Of a stretch of DNA of 64,000 bases, positions 42,227 through 51,847 are shown one piece after another. How positions within the stretch are numbered: the first letter of the stretch is position 1; the number at the start of each line of letters is the position of its first letter. A model generated the notes under the pieces. That model made no database searches, was not told the origin of the DNA, and was given only the letters and a program-made list of their open reading frames with translations. The position numbers and the translations under genes were made by a program. The DNA is from Actinokineospora alba (lineage in GTDB: Bacteria; Actinomycetota; Actinomycetes; Mycobacteriales; Pseudonocardiaceae), in assembly GCF_004362515.1 (NCBI RefSeq), contig NZ_SNXU01000001.1, forward strand, positions 6,572,001 through 6,636,000, in the 5' to 3' direction.

Positions 42227-44188
42227 ATGACCGCGACCACCACCCGCGACCCCGATAAGGAAGCCGCGACCGGGCAGCGCCGTACCCGGCGCGGTGAACC
42301 CGCGGCGGCGCTGCCGCAGCTGTCCACGGCGGCCTGGCACAGCCTGTCCGGGGACCTGACCAGGATCAGCCTGTGGCGCATGACCCGGGCGCTGCCCGCG
42401 ACGCTGCGGCTGGTGGCCACCACGGCGTGGACCGCGCACCGGGGCGCCGTGGTGGCGGGCGGGGTCGCCCACGTCGTCTCCGGGGTGGTGACCGGGTTCG
42501 GGCTGTTCGCGATCACCGGGGTGCTGACCACCCTGCTCACGGCGGGGCCGACACCGCAGCGGGTGGTGGCGGCAGTGCCGTCGCTGCTCGCGCTCGCCGG
42601 GGCCTACGCGCTGCGCGGGTTCGCCGACACCGTGGTGTCCGGTGCCACGGCGCGGTTGCGGCCGCGGGTGCGCCGCCAGGTGGAGAACGACCTCGCGGCC
42701 GCGATCTCGCGCGTGGAGTTGATCGCCTTCGAGCAGCCCACCTTCCACGACGACCTGGACCGGGCCCGCTATGCCGGGATGGACGCGGTGGACACCTCGA
42801 TCAACCAGGGCAGTGTGCTGCTCGGCTCGCTGATCTCACTGGCCGCCACCGCCACCACCGTGGCGCTGCTGCACCCGCTGCTCCTGCCGGTGCTGGTGTT
42901 GTCGGTGCTGCCCGAGGCGTGGTCGACGCTACAGAACGCCCGGCTGGAGTACCAGTTCCTGGCGCAGTGGATCGAGACCAGACGCCGGATGGCGGTGTAC
43001 CTGGACCTGTTGGTGCACAAGCACTCCGCCGCCGAGCTGCGGGCCTTCGCCGCGCAACCGCGGCTGCTCGGTGAGCACGACCGCGCGGCCACGGCGATGA
43101 TGGACGGGCATGTGCGGCTCGGCGACCGGCAGACCCGCGTCGGGTTGACCGGGCGGTCGCTGACCGGTGTCGGCATCGCGGCGGCCTACGCGATGCTTGG
43201 GTGGCTGCTCTACACCGCCGCGATGCCGCTGGCGGTGGCGGGCGCGGCCGTGCTGGCCATCCGGACCGTGCGGTCCTCGCTCACCCAGGCCGTGGTCGCG
43301 ACCAACCGGCTGTTCGAGAAGTCGTTGTACGTCAACGACTTGCGCACGTTCCTGGCCGCGGTCGGCGCGAACGCCCGGCCAGCCGAGCTGCCCGCGCCCA
43401 CCGACCCCGCGACGATCGAGCTCCGCGGTCTCGGGTTCACCTACCCCGGCAAGGACGCCCCCGCGTTGTCCGATGTGGACCTGACGATCCGGCGCGGCCA
43501 GGTGATCGCCCTGGTCGGCGAGAACGGTTCCGGCAAGTCCACCCTGGCCAAGCTGCTCGCCGGGCTGTACCTGCCCGGCCAAGGCGCCATCCTCTGGGAC
43601 GGCCACGACCTGACCGGCCTGGACCCCACGACCCTGCCGATCGCTGTGGTGATGCAGGAACCCACCCGGTGGCCGCTGACCGCACGGGATGCCGTCACCC
43701 TCGGCCGCCCGGACCGCGCCGACCCCGACGAGGAGATCCTGCACAAGGTCGCCGCCGACTCCGGCGCCGACACCGTCGTCGCCGACCTCGCCCATGGGTG
43801 GGACGCGCTGCTCACCACCCGTTTCCGCGACGGCAACGACCTGTCCGGCGGGCAGTGGCAGCGACTGGCGGTCGCCCGCGCCCTCTACCGCGACGCCGCC
43901 GTGCTCATCTGCGACGAACCGACCGCCGCGCTCGACGCCCGCGCCGAGGCCGCCGTCTACGAGTCGCTGCGCACCCTGCAGGCAGGGCGCACCGTCGTGC
44001 TGATCACCCACCGGCTCGCCTCGGTCCGCCACGCCGACCTCATCGTCGTGCTCCACCACGGGCGCGTCATCGAGACCGGCACCCACCACCAGCTGCACGC
44101 CGCGGGCGGCCGCTACGCCGAGCTGTACGACCTGCAGGCCCGCTCATACCGTGAGGACCCCGACACACCGCTGCCTGCCGCGACCTGA
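42227..44188 (+). CDS. ABC exporter, fused permease and ATPase
   Basis: 653 residues; ATG 42227 is favoured since GAGAGG is 6 nt upstream (ATG 42221 would abut it). TM region 60-380 has paired hydrophobic segments. The nucleotide-binding domain (400-640) has Walker A GENGSGKST, signature LSGGQWQRLAV, Walker B AVLICDEPTAALD and switch His in LITHRLAS. Half-transporters like this act as dimers exporting lipids, peptides or drugs. It could serve either flanking biosynthetic region or the STAND gene's system. Confidence 0.92.
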   Translation: MTATTTRDPDKEAATGQRRTRRGEPAAALPQLSTAAWHSLSGDLTRISLWRMTRALPATLRLVATTAWTAHRGAVVAGGVAHVVSGVVTGFGLFAITGVLTTLLTAGPTPQRVVAAVPSLLALAGAYALRGFADTVVSGATARLRPRVRRQVENDLAAAISRVELIAFEQPTFHDDLDRARYAGMDAVDTSINQGSVLLGSLISLAATATTVALLHPLLLPVLVLSVLPEAWSTLQNARLEYQFLAQWIETRRRMAVYLDLLVHKHSAAELRAFAAQPRLLGEHDRAATAMMDGHVRLGDRQTRVGLTGRSLTGVGIAAAYAMLGWLLYTAAMPLAVAGAAVLAIRTVRSSLTQAVVATNRLFEKSLYVNDLRTFLAAVGANARPAELPAPTDPATIELRGLGFTYPGKDAPALSDVDLTIRRGQVIALVGENGSGKSTLAKLLAGLYLPGQGAILWDGHDLTGLDPTTLPIAVVMQEPTRWPLTARDAVTLGRPDRADPDEEILHKVAADSGADTVVADLAHGWDALLTTRFRDGNDLSGGQWQRLAVARALYRDAAVLICDEPTAALDARAEAAVYESLRTLQAGRTVVLITHRLASVRHADLIVVLHHGRVIETGTHHQLHAAGGRYAELYDLQARSYREDPDTPLPAAT

Positions 44189-44212
44189 TCCGGGCCGGGG
44201 CCGCGATGAGGT

Positions 44213-44253
44213 GCCCGCCCGGTCCACTGTGGACTGCCGTGGACCGAGCGGGC
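44213..44253. terminator. Bidirectional hairpin between convergent ABC and TauD genes
   Basis: GCCCGC then GGTCCAC (to 44227) pair with GTGGACC (44239-44245) then GCGGGC (44248-44253), with small bulges. A GC-rich stem of about 13 bp in the 71-nt gap between converging genes fits a shared terminator. Confidence 0.6.
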
Positions 44254-44259
44254 GACGCT

Positions 44260-45228
44260 TCACCAGGCGGCCATCGGCTCCCCGCTGACGAGTTCGGAGA
44301 CCGAGCCGTCGACGCCGACCGGCACGTCACCGAGGATGGTCACCCGGTGCATGACACGCTCGTTGTCGTAGTGGGCGAAGTCGGTCGGCGCGAAGTGGCA
44401 CGTGGACCTGTTGTCCCAGAAGGCGATGCTGCCCGGCTCCCAGCGGAACCGCACGGTGTACTCGGCGCTGGTGAGGTGCTCGAAGAGCAGGTCGAGCACG
44501 CGGCGGCTCTCGACCTGGCTCAGGCCCATGATCCGGGTGGTCGACCCGGGGCTGACGAACAGCGCGCGCTCACCGGTCTCGGGGTGCACCCGCACCACCG
44601 GGTGGATCGCGACCTGCGGCAGGTCGCAGTACATCTTCAGGATCTCGCGGTCTTCCGGGTCCGTGTGCAGCAGGTTGACCGCGGTGAAGAACGCGTGCTC
44701 GGCGCGCAGGGTGTCGACGAAGTCGCGCAGTGGCTTGGACAGGCCCTCGTACGCGGCGACCATGTTCGTCCACTGGGTGTCGCCGCCGTAGGGCGGCGTC
44801 TTCTCCGCGCGCAGGATCGACATCGACGGCGGGTTGACCGCGGGGGTCAGGTCGCTGTGCCACCCCGCGAGCGCCGAGACCCACTTGCGGCGGAACCGCT
44901 CCTCGTAGTCCTTGCCGTAGCGCTCGTGCTCGGCGTTGCGGTCGACGGAGAGGACCTCCGGGAACCCTTCCGGCGCGATGCCGTGCTGCTTGCCGGGACG
45001 CCGGGTCAGGTCGCCGAAGTGGCGGCCGAACGCGATGTGCTGCGCGTGGTCGATGTCCTGGTCGCGGAAGAAAAGCACGCGGTGGACGAGCAGCTCCCGG
45101 CGGATCGCGGACACGGTGGCGTCGTCGAGTTCGGCGGAGAGATCGATCCCGCTCACGTCCGCGCCGATGCGCCCGGCCACCCGGCGGACGGTGATCTCCG
45201 TTGCCGTGGCCTCTTTTGTCTGCACCAT
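44260..45228 (-). CDS. TauD/TfdA-family 2-oxoglutarate/Fe(II) oxygenase
   Basis: 322 residues from ATG 45228, with AAAGAGGT upstream; the open frame extends to 45375 through low-GC sequence. TauD features: LLVHRVLFFRDQDI, metal triad start WHSDLT (His and Asp) near residue 115, distal His in STCHFAPTDF and Arg in ERVMHRVTI. It is divergent from the MFS-NRPS operon across 397 nt. TauD enzymes hydroxylate, epoxidise or desaturate small acids or carrier-bound amino acids; an amino-acid substrate is likely given the neighbours. Confidence 0.9.
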   Translation of the reverse strand: MVQTKEATATEITVRRVAGRIGADVSGIDLSAELDDATVSAIRRELLVHRVLFFRDQDIDHAQHIAFGRHFGDLTRRPGKQHGIAPEGFPEVLSVDRNAEHERYGKDYEERFRRKWVSALAGWHSDLTPAVNPPSMSILRAEKTPPYGGDTQWTNMVAAYEGLSKPLRDFVDTLRAEHAFFTAVNLLHTDPEDREILKMYCDLPQVAIHPVVRVHPETGERALFVSPGSTTRIMGLSQVESRRVLDLLFEHLTSAEYTVRFRWEPGSIAFWDNRSTCHFAPTDFAHYDNERVMHRVTILGDVPVGVDGSVSELVSGEPMAAW

Positions 45229-45625
45229 TACGAGCGCGACCTCTTTCCATTGGAAAATAGGGCGAAGGCCATTTTTGCACTGACGGCATTCCCCCGAGTT
45301 GACGCTTTCGAGTATGCACGCCGACCCGGTTCGGGCAAGTTTTTCCCGAGCAGAGCGACGTGTGACGCCCGCCACTGAATCGAAGCCGGATTTTCTGCCG
45401 TTCGGCTACCGAACAGGCGGAAAAAGTAGTGCCAAGCGTCACAAATCTCCGCAAAACCAGCGGGTAGGATCGCCAGTAGCACCCGAACGGTCAACGTTAC
45501 CGGCGCGTACAGTCCATGTTGTTGGGCTGAATCGCGCCCGACGCAGTGCGGTCACCTATTCGTTGCTATTAAAAATGTCGATGTTCTGTTTGCTGAGCGG
45601 GCTCGGCGCTGTCTATCGTTCGCGC
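45229..45625. promoter_or_regulatory. AT-richer divergent promoter region of the biosynthetic cluster
   Basis: This 397-nt stretch is clearly lower in GC than the genes around it (for example runs near 45241-45280 and CGTTGCTATTAAAAATG near 45560-45577). It separates the TauD gene from the MFS gene and must contain the divergent promoters. I can place no -35/-10 pair with confidence. It is the only sizable non-coding gap in the cluster. Confidence 0.5.
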
Positions 45626-46843
45626 GTGCTCAGCCGTCTGCTCCCCCCTCCCGGTCCATCGCGGACGCTCACTGTGGTGACCGTGGTGAATACGGCCGGG
45701 ATCGGTCTGTGGATGGCGCTCAATGTCATTTACGCGATCACCGTCATCGGCCTCACTCCTGGCGAGCTCGGCATCGGCCTCGGCGTCGCGTCCGGGCTGC
45801 GGCTGGTCCTCAGCGCACCCACCGGCCACCTCGCGGACCGGTGCGGGCCGCGCGTCGTGCAGGTCTGGTCGTTCGCCGCGCTGGTCCCGCTGACCCTGCT
45901 GCTGACCGTCGTCCACGGCTTCGCCCAGTACGTCGTGGTCGTCTCGGCGCACGCCATCGCCTACGGCACCAACCGGGCCGCGCAGATGGCGATGGTGGCG
46001 GGCGTGGTCCCGGCGGACGACCGGGTCCGTATCCGCGGCTACCTGCGCGCGGCGACGAACGTCAGCATCTCGGTGGGTGCGGGGCTCGCGGGCCTGCTGC
46101 TGGTGATCGGCACGCCGGCGGCGTTCCGCTGGGCCATCGTGGGCAACGCCGTCACCTACGCGCTGGCCGGTCTGCTGACCGCCCGGCTGCCCACGGTGGC
46201 GCCGCAGCCCGCGCGGCGCGGACCTCGGCTGGTAGCCCTGCGCGACCGGCCGTTCTTGGTGTTTGTGCTGCTGGACGGCCTGTTGTCCATGCACTACCTG
46301 CTGCTCGACGTCGTGCTGCCGCTGTGGATCGTGCGGCACACGGAGGCGCCCAAGTGGATGGTGGCGGCGCTGCTGCTGGCCAACACCGTCCTCGTCGTGC
46401 TTCTGCAGGTGCGGGCCACCCGCGGCACCGACGACCTGCGCGGGGCGGCGCGCGCGGCGCGGTGGGGCGGGGTGTGCGTCGCGATCGCCTGCGTCGTGTT
46501 CTCGATGACCGGGAAGGTCTCGGCCCTGGCGGCGTGCGCGCTGCTCGGGCTCGGCGCCCTCGTGCACGTGCTCGGGGAGGTGCGGCAGGCGGCGGGCAGC
46601 TGGGGGATCTCGTTCGGCCTGGCGCCCGACCACGCGCAGGGGCAGTACCAGGGCGCGTACTCGATGGGCATCGACCTCGGCCGGATGCTCGCTCCGGTCG
46701 TGCTGGTGTGGCTGGCGCTCGAGCACGGCGTCGCCGGATGGCTGGTCATGGCGGGCGTGTTCGGCGCCGTCGGACTCGCCATGCCGCCGGTCGTGGCGTG
46801 GGCGCGCACCCGCCGACCGGAAACCGCTCCTGTTCTCGTGTGA
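45626..46843 (+). CDS. MFS transporter
   Basis: 405 residues from GTG 45626; an ATG at 45575 is in frame but would add residues from the AT-rich leader. Twelve hydrophobic segments; MFS loop motif GHLADRCGPRVVQ between TM2 and TM3 and a TM5-type stretch. Codon use is high-GC from about 45630 on. First gene of the rightward cluster operon, 58 nt before the NRPS, and its probable product exporter. Confidence 0.88.
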   Translation: MLSRLLPPPGPSRTLTVVTVVNTAGIGLWMALNVIYAITVIGLTPGELGIGLGVASGLRLVLSAPTGHLADRCGPRVVQVWSFAALVPLTLLLTVVHGFAQYVVVVSAHAIAYGTNRAAQMAMVAGVVPADDRVRIRGYLRAATNVSISVGAGLAGLLLVIGTPAAFRWAIVGNAVTYALAGLLTARLPTVAPQPARRGPRLVALRDRPFLVFVLLDGLLSMHYLLLDVVLPLWIVRHTEAPKWMVAALLLANTVLVVLLQVRATRGTDDLRGAARAARWGGVCVAIACVVFSMTGKVSALAACALLGLGALVHVLGEVRQAAGSWGISFGLAPDHAQGQYQGAYSMGIDLGRMLAPVVLVWLALEHGVAGWLVMAGVFGAVGLAMPPVVAWARTRRPETAPVLV

Positions 46844-46901
46844 AAAGCGGAAATGTACCACGGGTAAACAAACGGGGAATACCACCACAGTGGGGGAATT
46901 G

Positions 46902-49900
46902 ATGGCAGCAACGGCGCTGCAGTTTCCGACCAGCTATACCCGATCAGCGGCGAGCGGGAACGCTTCGACGCCGGGTGATCTTTGTTGGCGGGCCGATGTC
47001 GCCCGGCTCGGAAAACTGGCCGAAATCCATTCCGTCGACGAAGTGCTGAATGCCGCTTTTGTCGCTCTCGTCCACCGCTACACCGGTCAGGACGACATTG
47101 TCGTCGGCCGGACCGAAAAGGGGGCAGGACTGACCGGGGTCCAGTCCCGGATCAGTGCCGACACCTCGTTCGCCGAGTTGGTCGGTCAACTCGAATCGGC
47201 GCAGGCGGTGTCGATTCAGGACTCGATTCAGGTCGCTTTCGCCGGAGCCGGGTTCGGCTCGCCTGACGGTGTCGAACTTGTCCTCGAAGTCCGAATCGAG
47301 GGTGACAAGGCCGACTTCGCCCTGCGCTACGACGGCGCCCTGTTCGCCCCCGAGTTCATCGCCCGGCTCGCCGCGAACTACCAGACGCTGGTGGCCGACG
47401 CCGTCGACCGACCCGGCGAGCCGGTGCATGGCCTGCGGCTGCTGGCAGACGAGGAGCAGCGCTACCTGCTCGAGACCGTCAACGCCACGGACTGGTCCTA
47501 CCTGCGCGACACCCCGGTCCACGCGATGGTCGAGTTCCAGGCCACCCAGACCCCGGATGCGCCCGCGCTGGAGCACCTCGGCCAGACCACGACCTACCGC
47601 GAGCTCAACGAGCGCGCCAACGCGCTGGCCCGCGCCCTGCTCGCGGCGGGCGTCAACCCCGGCGACCGGATCGGCGTCTCGCTGCCGCGCTCGGCGCGGC
47701 TGGTGTGCCTGCTGCTGGCAGTCCACAAGGCGGGCTGCGCGTACGTTCCGCTCGACCCGGCGTACCCGGGTGACCGGCTCAAGGCGATCGCCGACACCGC
47801 CGCCATGTCGGCCGTGGTGGTGGACAGCGCTCCGAGCTGGCTCGCGGACCTCGACGTCACCGCGATCGACGAGACCGCGCTGTGGACGCGGGCGGCCGAG
47901 CAGGAGGTCACGAACGTCGACCTCGTGGTGGATGCCGCCGCCGCGTCGCACCTGATCTACACCTCCGGCTCGACCGGCCTGCCCAAGGGCGTGGTCATCC
48001 ACCACCGCAACGTCGCCGCGCTGCTCGCCTGGGCCTGGGAGACCTACACCTGTGACGACGTGGCCCGGGTGCTGTTCAGCACGTCGCTGAACTTCGACCT
48101 GTCGGTGTTCGAGCTGTGGTGCCCGCTCACCATGGGCGGCTGCGTGGTCGTCGTCGACAACGTCCTGGCCCTGACCGAACCGGGAGACCTGAACCCCTCC
48201 CTGGTCAACACCGTGCCCAGCGCGCTCACCGTGCTGGTGCAGCGTGACGCGGTCCCGGCGTCGACCACGGTCATGAACGTCGCGGGCGAGCCCCTCCCCC
48301 GCGAACTCGTCAACTCCGTGTTCGACTCCTCGCCGGTCCAGCGGGTCTACAACCTCTACGGGCCGTCGGAGGACACGACGTACTCGACGTACAAGTGCTT
48401 CACCGATCCGACCGCGGACGTGCCCACCATCGGCGTCCCGATCCACAACACCAAGGCGTACCTGCTCGACGCGCGCGGCGCGCTCGTCCCGCACGGCGTC
48501 GTGGGTGAACTGCACCTTGGTGGCGACGGGCTGTCCTCCGGCTACATCAACGACGCCGAGCGCACGGCCGCCGTGTTCGTCGACGCCCCGGCCGTGATCG
48601 GCCGCCGCACCCTGTACCGCACCGGCGACCTGGCCCGGTGGACCGAGAACGGCGAGCTGTTCTTCATGGGGCGCAAGGACAACCAGGTCAAGATCCGCGG
48701 CTATCGGATCGAGCTGGGCGAGATCGAGTCGGTCCTGCGCGAAGTCGAGGGTGTGCGCGACGTGGCCGCGCTCGCGGTGCGGACCGGCACGGACACCCGG
48801 CTGGTCTGCTACGTCGGCACCGGGCTGGCCGAGGCCGCGATCGGTGAGCACCTGCGCGGCAGGCTGCCGCACTACATGCAGCCCGCCAAGATCGTCATCG
48901 AGCCGGAGCTCCCACTGCTGCCCAACGGCAAGGTCGACCGCAAAGCGCTCGCCGCCCGGACCGTCGACTGGGGGACGGCGCACCTCGGTGAGTCCACACT
49001 GAACGCCGCGCAGAGCGAGATCGCCGCGGTCTGGTCGGAAGTGCTCGGGCTCGACGGAATCCCGGCCGATCTCGACTTCTTCTCCATCGGCGGGCACTCG
49101 CTGCTGGCCAACCTGCTCGCCGCGCGGCTCAGCGAACGCTGCGCGGTCGGGGTCCGCGTGTCGGAGATCTACGAGTTCCGCACGGTCGCGGCGCAGGCCG
49201 ACATGGTGCGGGACAAGCGCGCCGCGGCGCCCGAAACCCTCGCCGACGACGACGTCGACGGTCGCCTCGCACTGGCGGACCGGACCCTGCGCGAATCCGC
49301 CAAGAGCCACGGCGTGCCCGGCGCCGCGTCGGTGGTGGTCATCGACGGCCGGTCGCACGCCACCTACTACGGCCTCGACGACCTCGCGGCCGGGACCGCG
49401 CGCGACGAGACCTCACGCCAGCGCGTCACCTGCGTGACCAAGGTGCTCGTCGCCTATGTCGCGCTGATGCTGGTGGACCAGGGTCGACTGACCCTCGACG
49501 ACCCGCTGGGCGATCTCGTCCCCGAGGCGGCGCGCAGGCGGGGCGGGCCGGTCGACTTCACCCTGCGCCAGCTCCTGTCGCACACCAGCGGCATCGATGA
49601 CTCCTATGAGGTCTGGAACACCACCGACTTCCCGGATCTCGCGAGCTATGTGGCGTCCTTCCAGCACTACCCGCAGGTGGCCGATCCGGGCGAGATCTTC
49701 GCCTACTCGGCGTGTGGCACCTCGATCGCCGCGCTGGCGATCGAGCGGGTGCTGGGCATGTCGTGGCGGCGGGCGGTGAACACCATGCTGCTGCAACCGC
49801 TGGGAATCGAGACCATCGCCGAGAGCCTCGCGGCGGGAGACCACTACGGCAGTTCGGTCGCCACCGGATACCTGTGGAACGAGCCGGAGAACGCCTACGC

Positions 49901-50597
49901 GCCGTTCGTCCCGGGGCCGCAGACGATGGCCAACGACGCGGCGGACTCGTTCTCGGTCTGCTTCACCACCGAGGAAGTCGCGACCCTGGCGCTGTTCGCG
50001 CTCGACGACGGTGTCACCCGCGACGGGAAGCGGCTGCTGTCGGCTGAGCTGGCCAGGCAGATGCGGACACCGCAGATCGACATCCCGGGCCACCACTTCA
50101 TGCACTCGTGGGGGCTGGGCTGGCTGCACTTCGACGAGAACGTCTTCGGCTTCAACTCCAACGGCAGCGGGCACCACAACTTCGTCCAGGTCTTCGCCGA
50201 GACGCGCACGGTGCTGGTCATGCTGGCCAACGCCTACCCCACGTTCGGGCTGTACGAGGACCTGGTCAAGTCGGTGACGGGCGAGGGGCTGATCCGCCCC
50301 GGACGCGGCGGCGAGGTCGACATCGACGTCTGCGTCGGCGAGTACGCCTCCGACGGCTACCGGCTGGAGGTGACCCGCGGCCCGGACCGGCTGCGCTACG
50401 TGTTCTTCCAGCGCGAGTCCCAAGAGGACTGGACGCGGCTCGACGAAGGCGACCTCGTCGCCTCCGGGACCGGCGGGTTCACCTCCATGTCGGAGAAGAA
50501 CGTCCTCGCCGGTTCGATCTCCTTCATCTGGTCGACGGACCCGGCGCGGCCGAAGTTCGTCCGACTGGGCCAGCGTGTCGCCAGGAGGGTCGGATGA
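46902..50597 (+). CDS. NRPS: truncated C - A (Ala-type) - PCP - beta-lactamase-fold domain with Cys nucleophile
   Basis: 1231 residues from ATG 46902 after GGGGAA. Residues 1-170 are the rear part of a condensation domain (HRYTGQDDIVVGRTEKG) without HHxxxDG, so condensation is not expected. A domain 195-690: YTSGSTGLPKG (353-363), specificity reading D-L-F-N-N-A-L-T-Y-K, an alanine-type code. PCP Ser733 in FFSIGGHSLL. Residues 790-1110 are a class C beta-lactamase/DD-peptidase-like domain in which the SxxK serine is Cys844 (TCVTK, codon TGC at 49431); YSN is YSA and the third motif reads GHHNF. I infer a release or transfer domain acting on the PCP-bound product. Confidence 0.88.
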   Translation: MAATALQFPTSYTRSAASGNASTPGDLCWRADVARLGKLAEIHSVDEVLNAAFVALVHRYTGQDDIVVGRTEKGAGLTGVQSRISADTSFAELVGQLESAQAVSIQDSIQVAFAGAGFGSPDGVELVLEVRIEGDKADFALRYDGALFAPEFIARLAANYQTLVADAVDRPGEPVHGLRLLADEEQRYLLETVNATDWSYLRDTPVHAMVEFQATQTPDAPALEHLGQTTTYRELNERANALARALLAAGVNPGDRIGVSLPRSARLVCLLLAVHKAGCAYVPLDPAYPGDRLKAIADTAAMSAVVVDSAPSWLADLDVTAIDETALWTRAAEQEVTNVDLVVDAAAASHLIYTSGSTGLPKGVVIHHRNVAALLAWAWETYTCDDVARVLFSTSLNFDLSVFELWCPLTMGGCVVVVDNVLALTEPGDLNPSLVNTVPSALTVLVQRDAVPASTTVMNVAGEPLPRELVNSVFDSSPVQRVYNLYGPSEDTTYSTYKCFTDPTADVPTIGVPIHNTKAYLLDARGALVPHGVVGELHLGGDGLSSGYINDAERTAAVFVDAPAVIGRRTLYRTGDLARWTENGELFFMGRKDNQVKIRGYRIELGEIESVLREVEGVRDVAALAVRTGTDTRLVCYVGTGLAEAAIGEHLRGRLPHYMQPAKIVIEPELPLLPNGKVDRKALAARTVDWGTAHLGESTLNAAQSEIAAVWSEVLGLDGIPADLDFFSIGGHSLLANLLAARLSERCAVGVRVSEIYEFRTVAAQADMVRDKRAAAPETLADDDVDGRLALADRTLRESAKSHGVPGAASVVVIDGRSHATYYGLDDLAAGTARDETSRQRVTCVTKVLVAYVALMLVDQGRLTLDDPLGDLVPEAARRRGGPVDFTLRQLLSHTSGIDDSYEVWNTTDFPDLASYVASFQHYPQVADPGEIFAYSACGTSIAALAIERVLGMSWRRAVNTMLLQPLGIETIAESLAAGDHYGSSVATGYLWNEPENAYAPFVPGPQTMANDAADSFSVCFTTEEVATLALFALDDGVTRDGKRLLSAELARQMRTPQIDIPGHHFMHSWGLGWLHFDENVFGFNSNGSGHHNFVQVFAETRTVLVMLANAYPTFGLYEDLVKSVTGEGLIRPGRGGEVDIDVCVGEYASDGYRLEVTRGPDRLRYVFFQRESQEDWTRLDEGDLVASGTGGFTSMSEKNVLAGSISFIWSTDPARPKFVRLGQRVARRVG

Positions 50598-51847
50598 ACA
50601 AGCACGTCGTGTTCGTGACCTGGAAGACCGGAAACGCGCCCGCTTTTGAGGCGGCGAAACGGCTGGGCCACGAGGTCACGCTCATCCGGTCACGGGCCAT
50701 GGAGCGGATGCAACACGTCGATTTCGACACCACGCCGTTCGGCCGGTTCGTGGACACCGTGCACACCCTCGACGACGCGACCGAGCTCGACGCGCTTCGG
50801 GCCTGTGTCACCGAGATCCACGCGCGCAGGCCGATCGACGGTTTCCTCGCGACGGTCGACGCCCTGGTCGTCCCGGTCGCCCGGATCGCCGACGAGCTGG
50901 GCATCCCGTTCACCTCGAGCCACGGCGCCGAGACGGCGAAGGCGAAGAACCGGTGCCGGGAAACGCTTGCGGCGGCGGGTATCGACGGCACCCGACACGA
51001 GATCGTCCGCGACCTCGGCCAGGCGCTCGCGTTCGCCGCCACCACCGGTTACCCGGTCGTGGTGAAGCCCGCCAGCGGGTCCGGCAGCCAGGGCGCCCAT
51101 GTCCTGGCCGACGCGGACGCTTTGGCTGCCTTCTTCAGCGAGGTGCTCGACGCTGAGCTGTACCAGGCGGGCCTGCTGGTCGAGGAGTACCTGTCGGGCC
51201 GGTTCGTCTCCGCCGAGATCGGACTCGCGCGCGGCGAGACCGTGCGGCTCGCGGTGAGCGAACGCGAGACGTGGGACCGGCACGAGGCACTGGAAGTCGG
51301 GACCACGATCCCGGCGGCCATCGACGCCGAGCACTACGAGATCGTGATGGACTTCGCCGAGCGGGTGATCAAGGCCGTCGACCTGCGGATGGGCATCTTC
51401 CACGTGGAGGTGATGCTGACCGCGGACGGTCCGCGGCTCATCGAGCTGAACCCGCGGATCATGGGGTCCTGCCTGCCCAACCTGTTCTGCCTGGCGGGCG
51501 GCGGCGACCTGTTCGAACTGCTGGTGCGGATCTACCTCGACGAGCCGGTCGACGTCGGCACGGTCGAGTTCGACAAGTACGCCACGGTCCGCTGGTTCGG
51601 CGCCGCCGAGGAAACATCGATTCCGGCCGAGGTGCCCGATCTGTCCTGGGTGGACGGTTACGGCGAAGCGGTGCACTCGCTCAGCGTGCGGTTCCCCGAG
51701 GCCGGGCCGCTCGTCGCGTGCCGGGGGAATCTGGACAACTTCGGCGAGGTGCAGGTCGCGCACGCCGATCACGGCGCCTCGATCGGGATCGCGGAAGAGA
51801 TCGTGCAGAAGATCGAAGCGCAGCTCGGCATCGAGCTGACCAAATGA
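50594..51847 (+). CDS. ATP-grasp ligase
   Basis: 417 residues; ATG overlaps the NRPS stop (ATGA). ATP-grasp features: pre-domain FVTWKTGNAPAFEAAKRLGHEV, nucleotide loop YPVVVKPASGSGSQGAHVL, hinge LLVEEYLSG, and metal ligands in RLIELNPRIMGS. The family joins a carboxylate to an amine through an acyl phosphate, often forming dipeptides in natural-product pathways. It probably ligates an amino acid to the cluster's core residue, in place of a second NRPS module. Confidence 0.92.
   Translation: MNKHVVFVTWKTGNAPAFEAAKRLGHEVTLIRSRAMERMQHVDFDTTPFGRFVDTVHTLDDATELDALRACVTEIHARRPIDGFLATVDALVVPVARIADELGIPFTSSHGAETAKAKNRCRETLAAAGIDGTRHEIVRDLGQALAFAATTGYPVVVKPASGSGSQGAHVLADADALAAFFSEVLDAELYQAGLLVEEYLSGRFVSAEIGLARGETVRLAVSERETWDRHEALEVGTTIPAAIDAEHYEIVMDFAERVIKAVDLRMGIFHVEVMLTADGPRLIELNPRIMGSCLPNLFCLAGGGDLFELLVRIYLDEPVDVGTVEFDKYATVRWFGAAEETSIPAEVPDLSWVDGYGEAVHSLSVRFPEAGPLVACRGNLDNFGEVQVAHADHGASIGIAEEIVQKIEAQLGIELTK

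Noticed and set aside
46944..49358. 804-residue open frame antisense to the NRPS
   Set aside because: Arg/Asp/His/Gly-rich composition typical of the reverse frame of high-GC genes; no domain; the sense strand encodes a recognisable NRPS.
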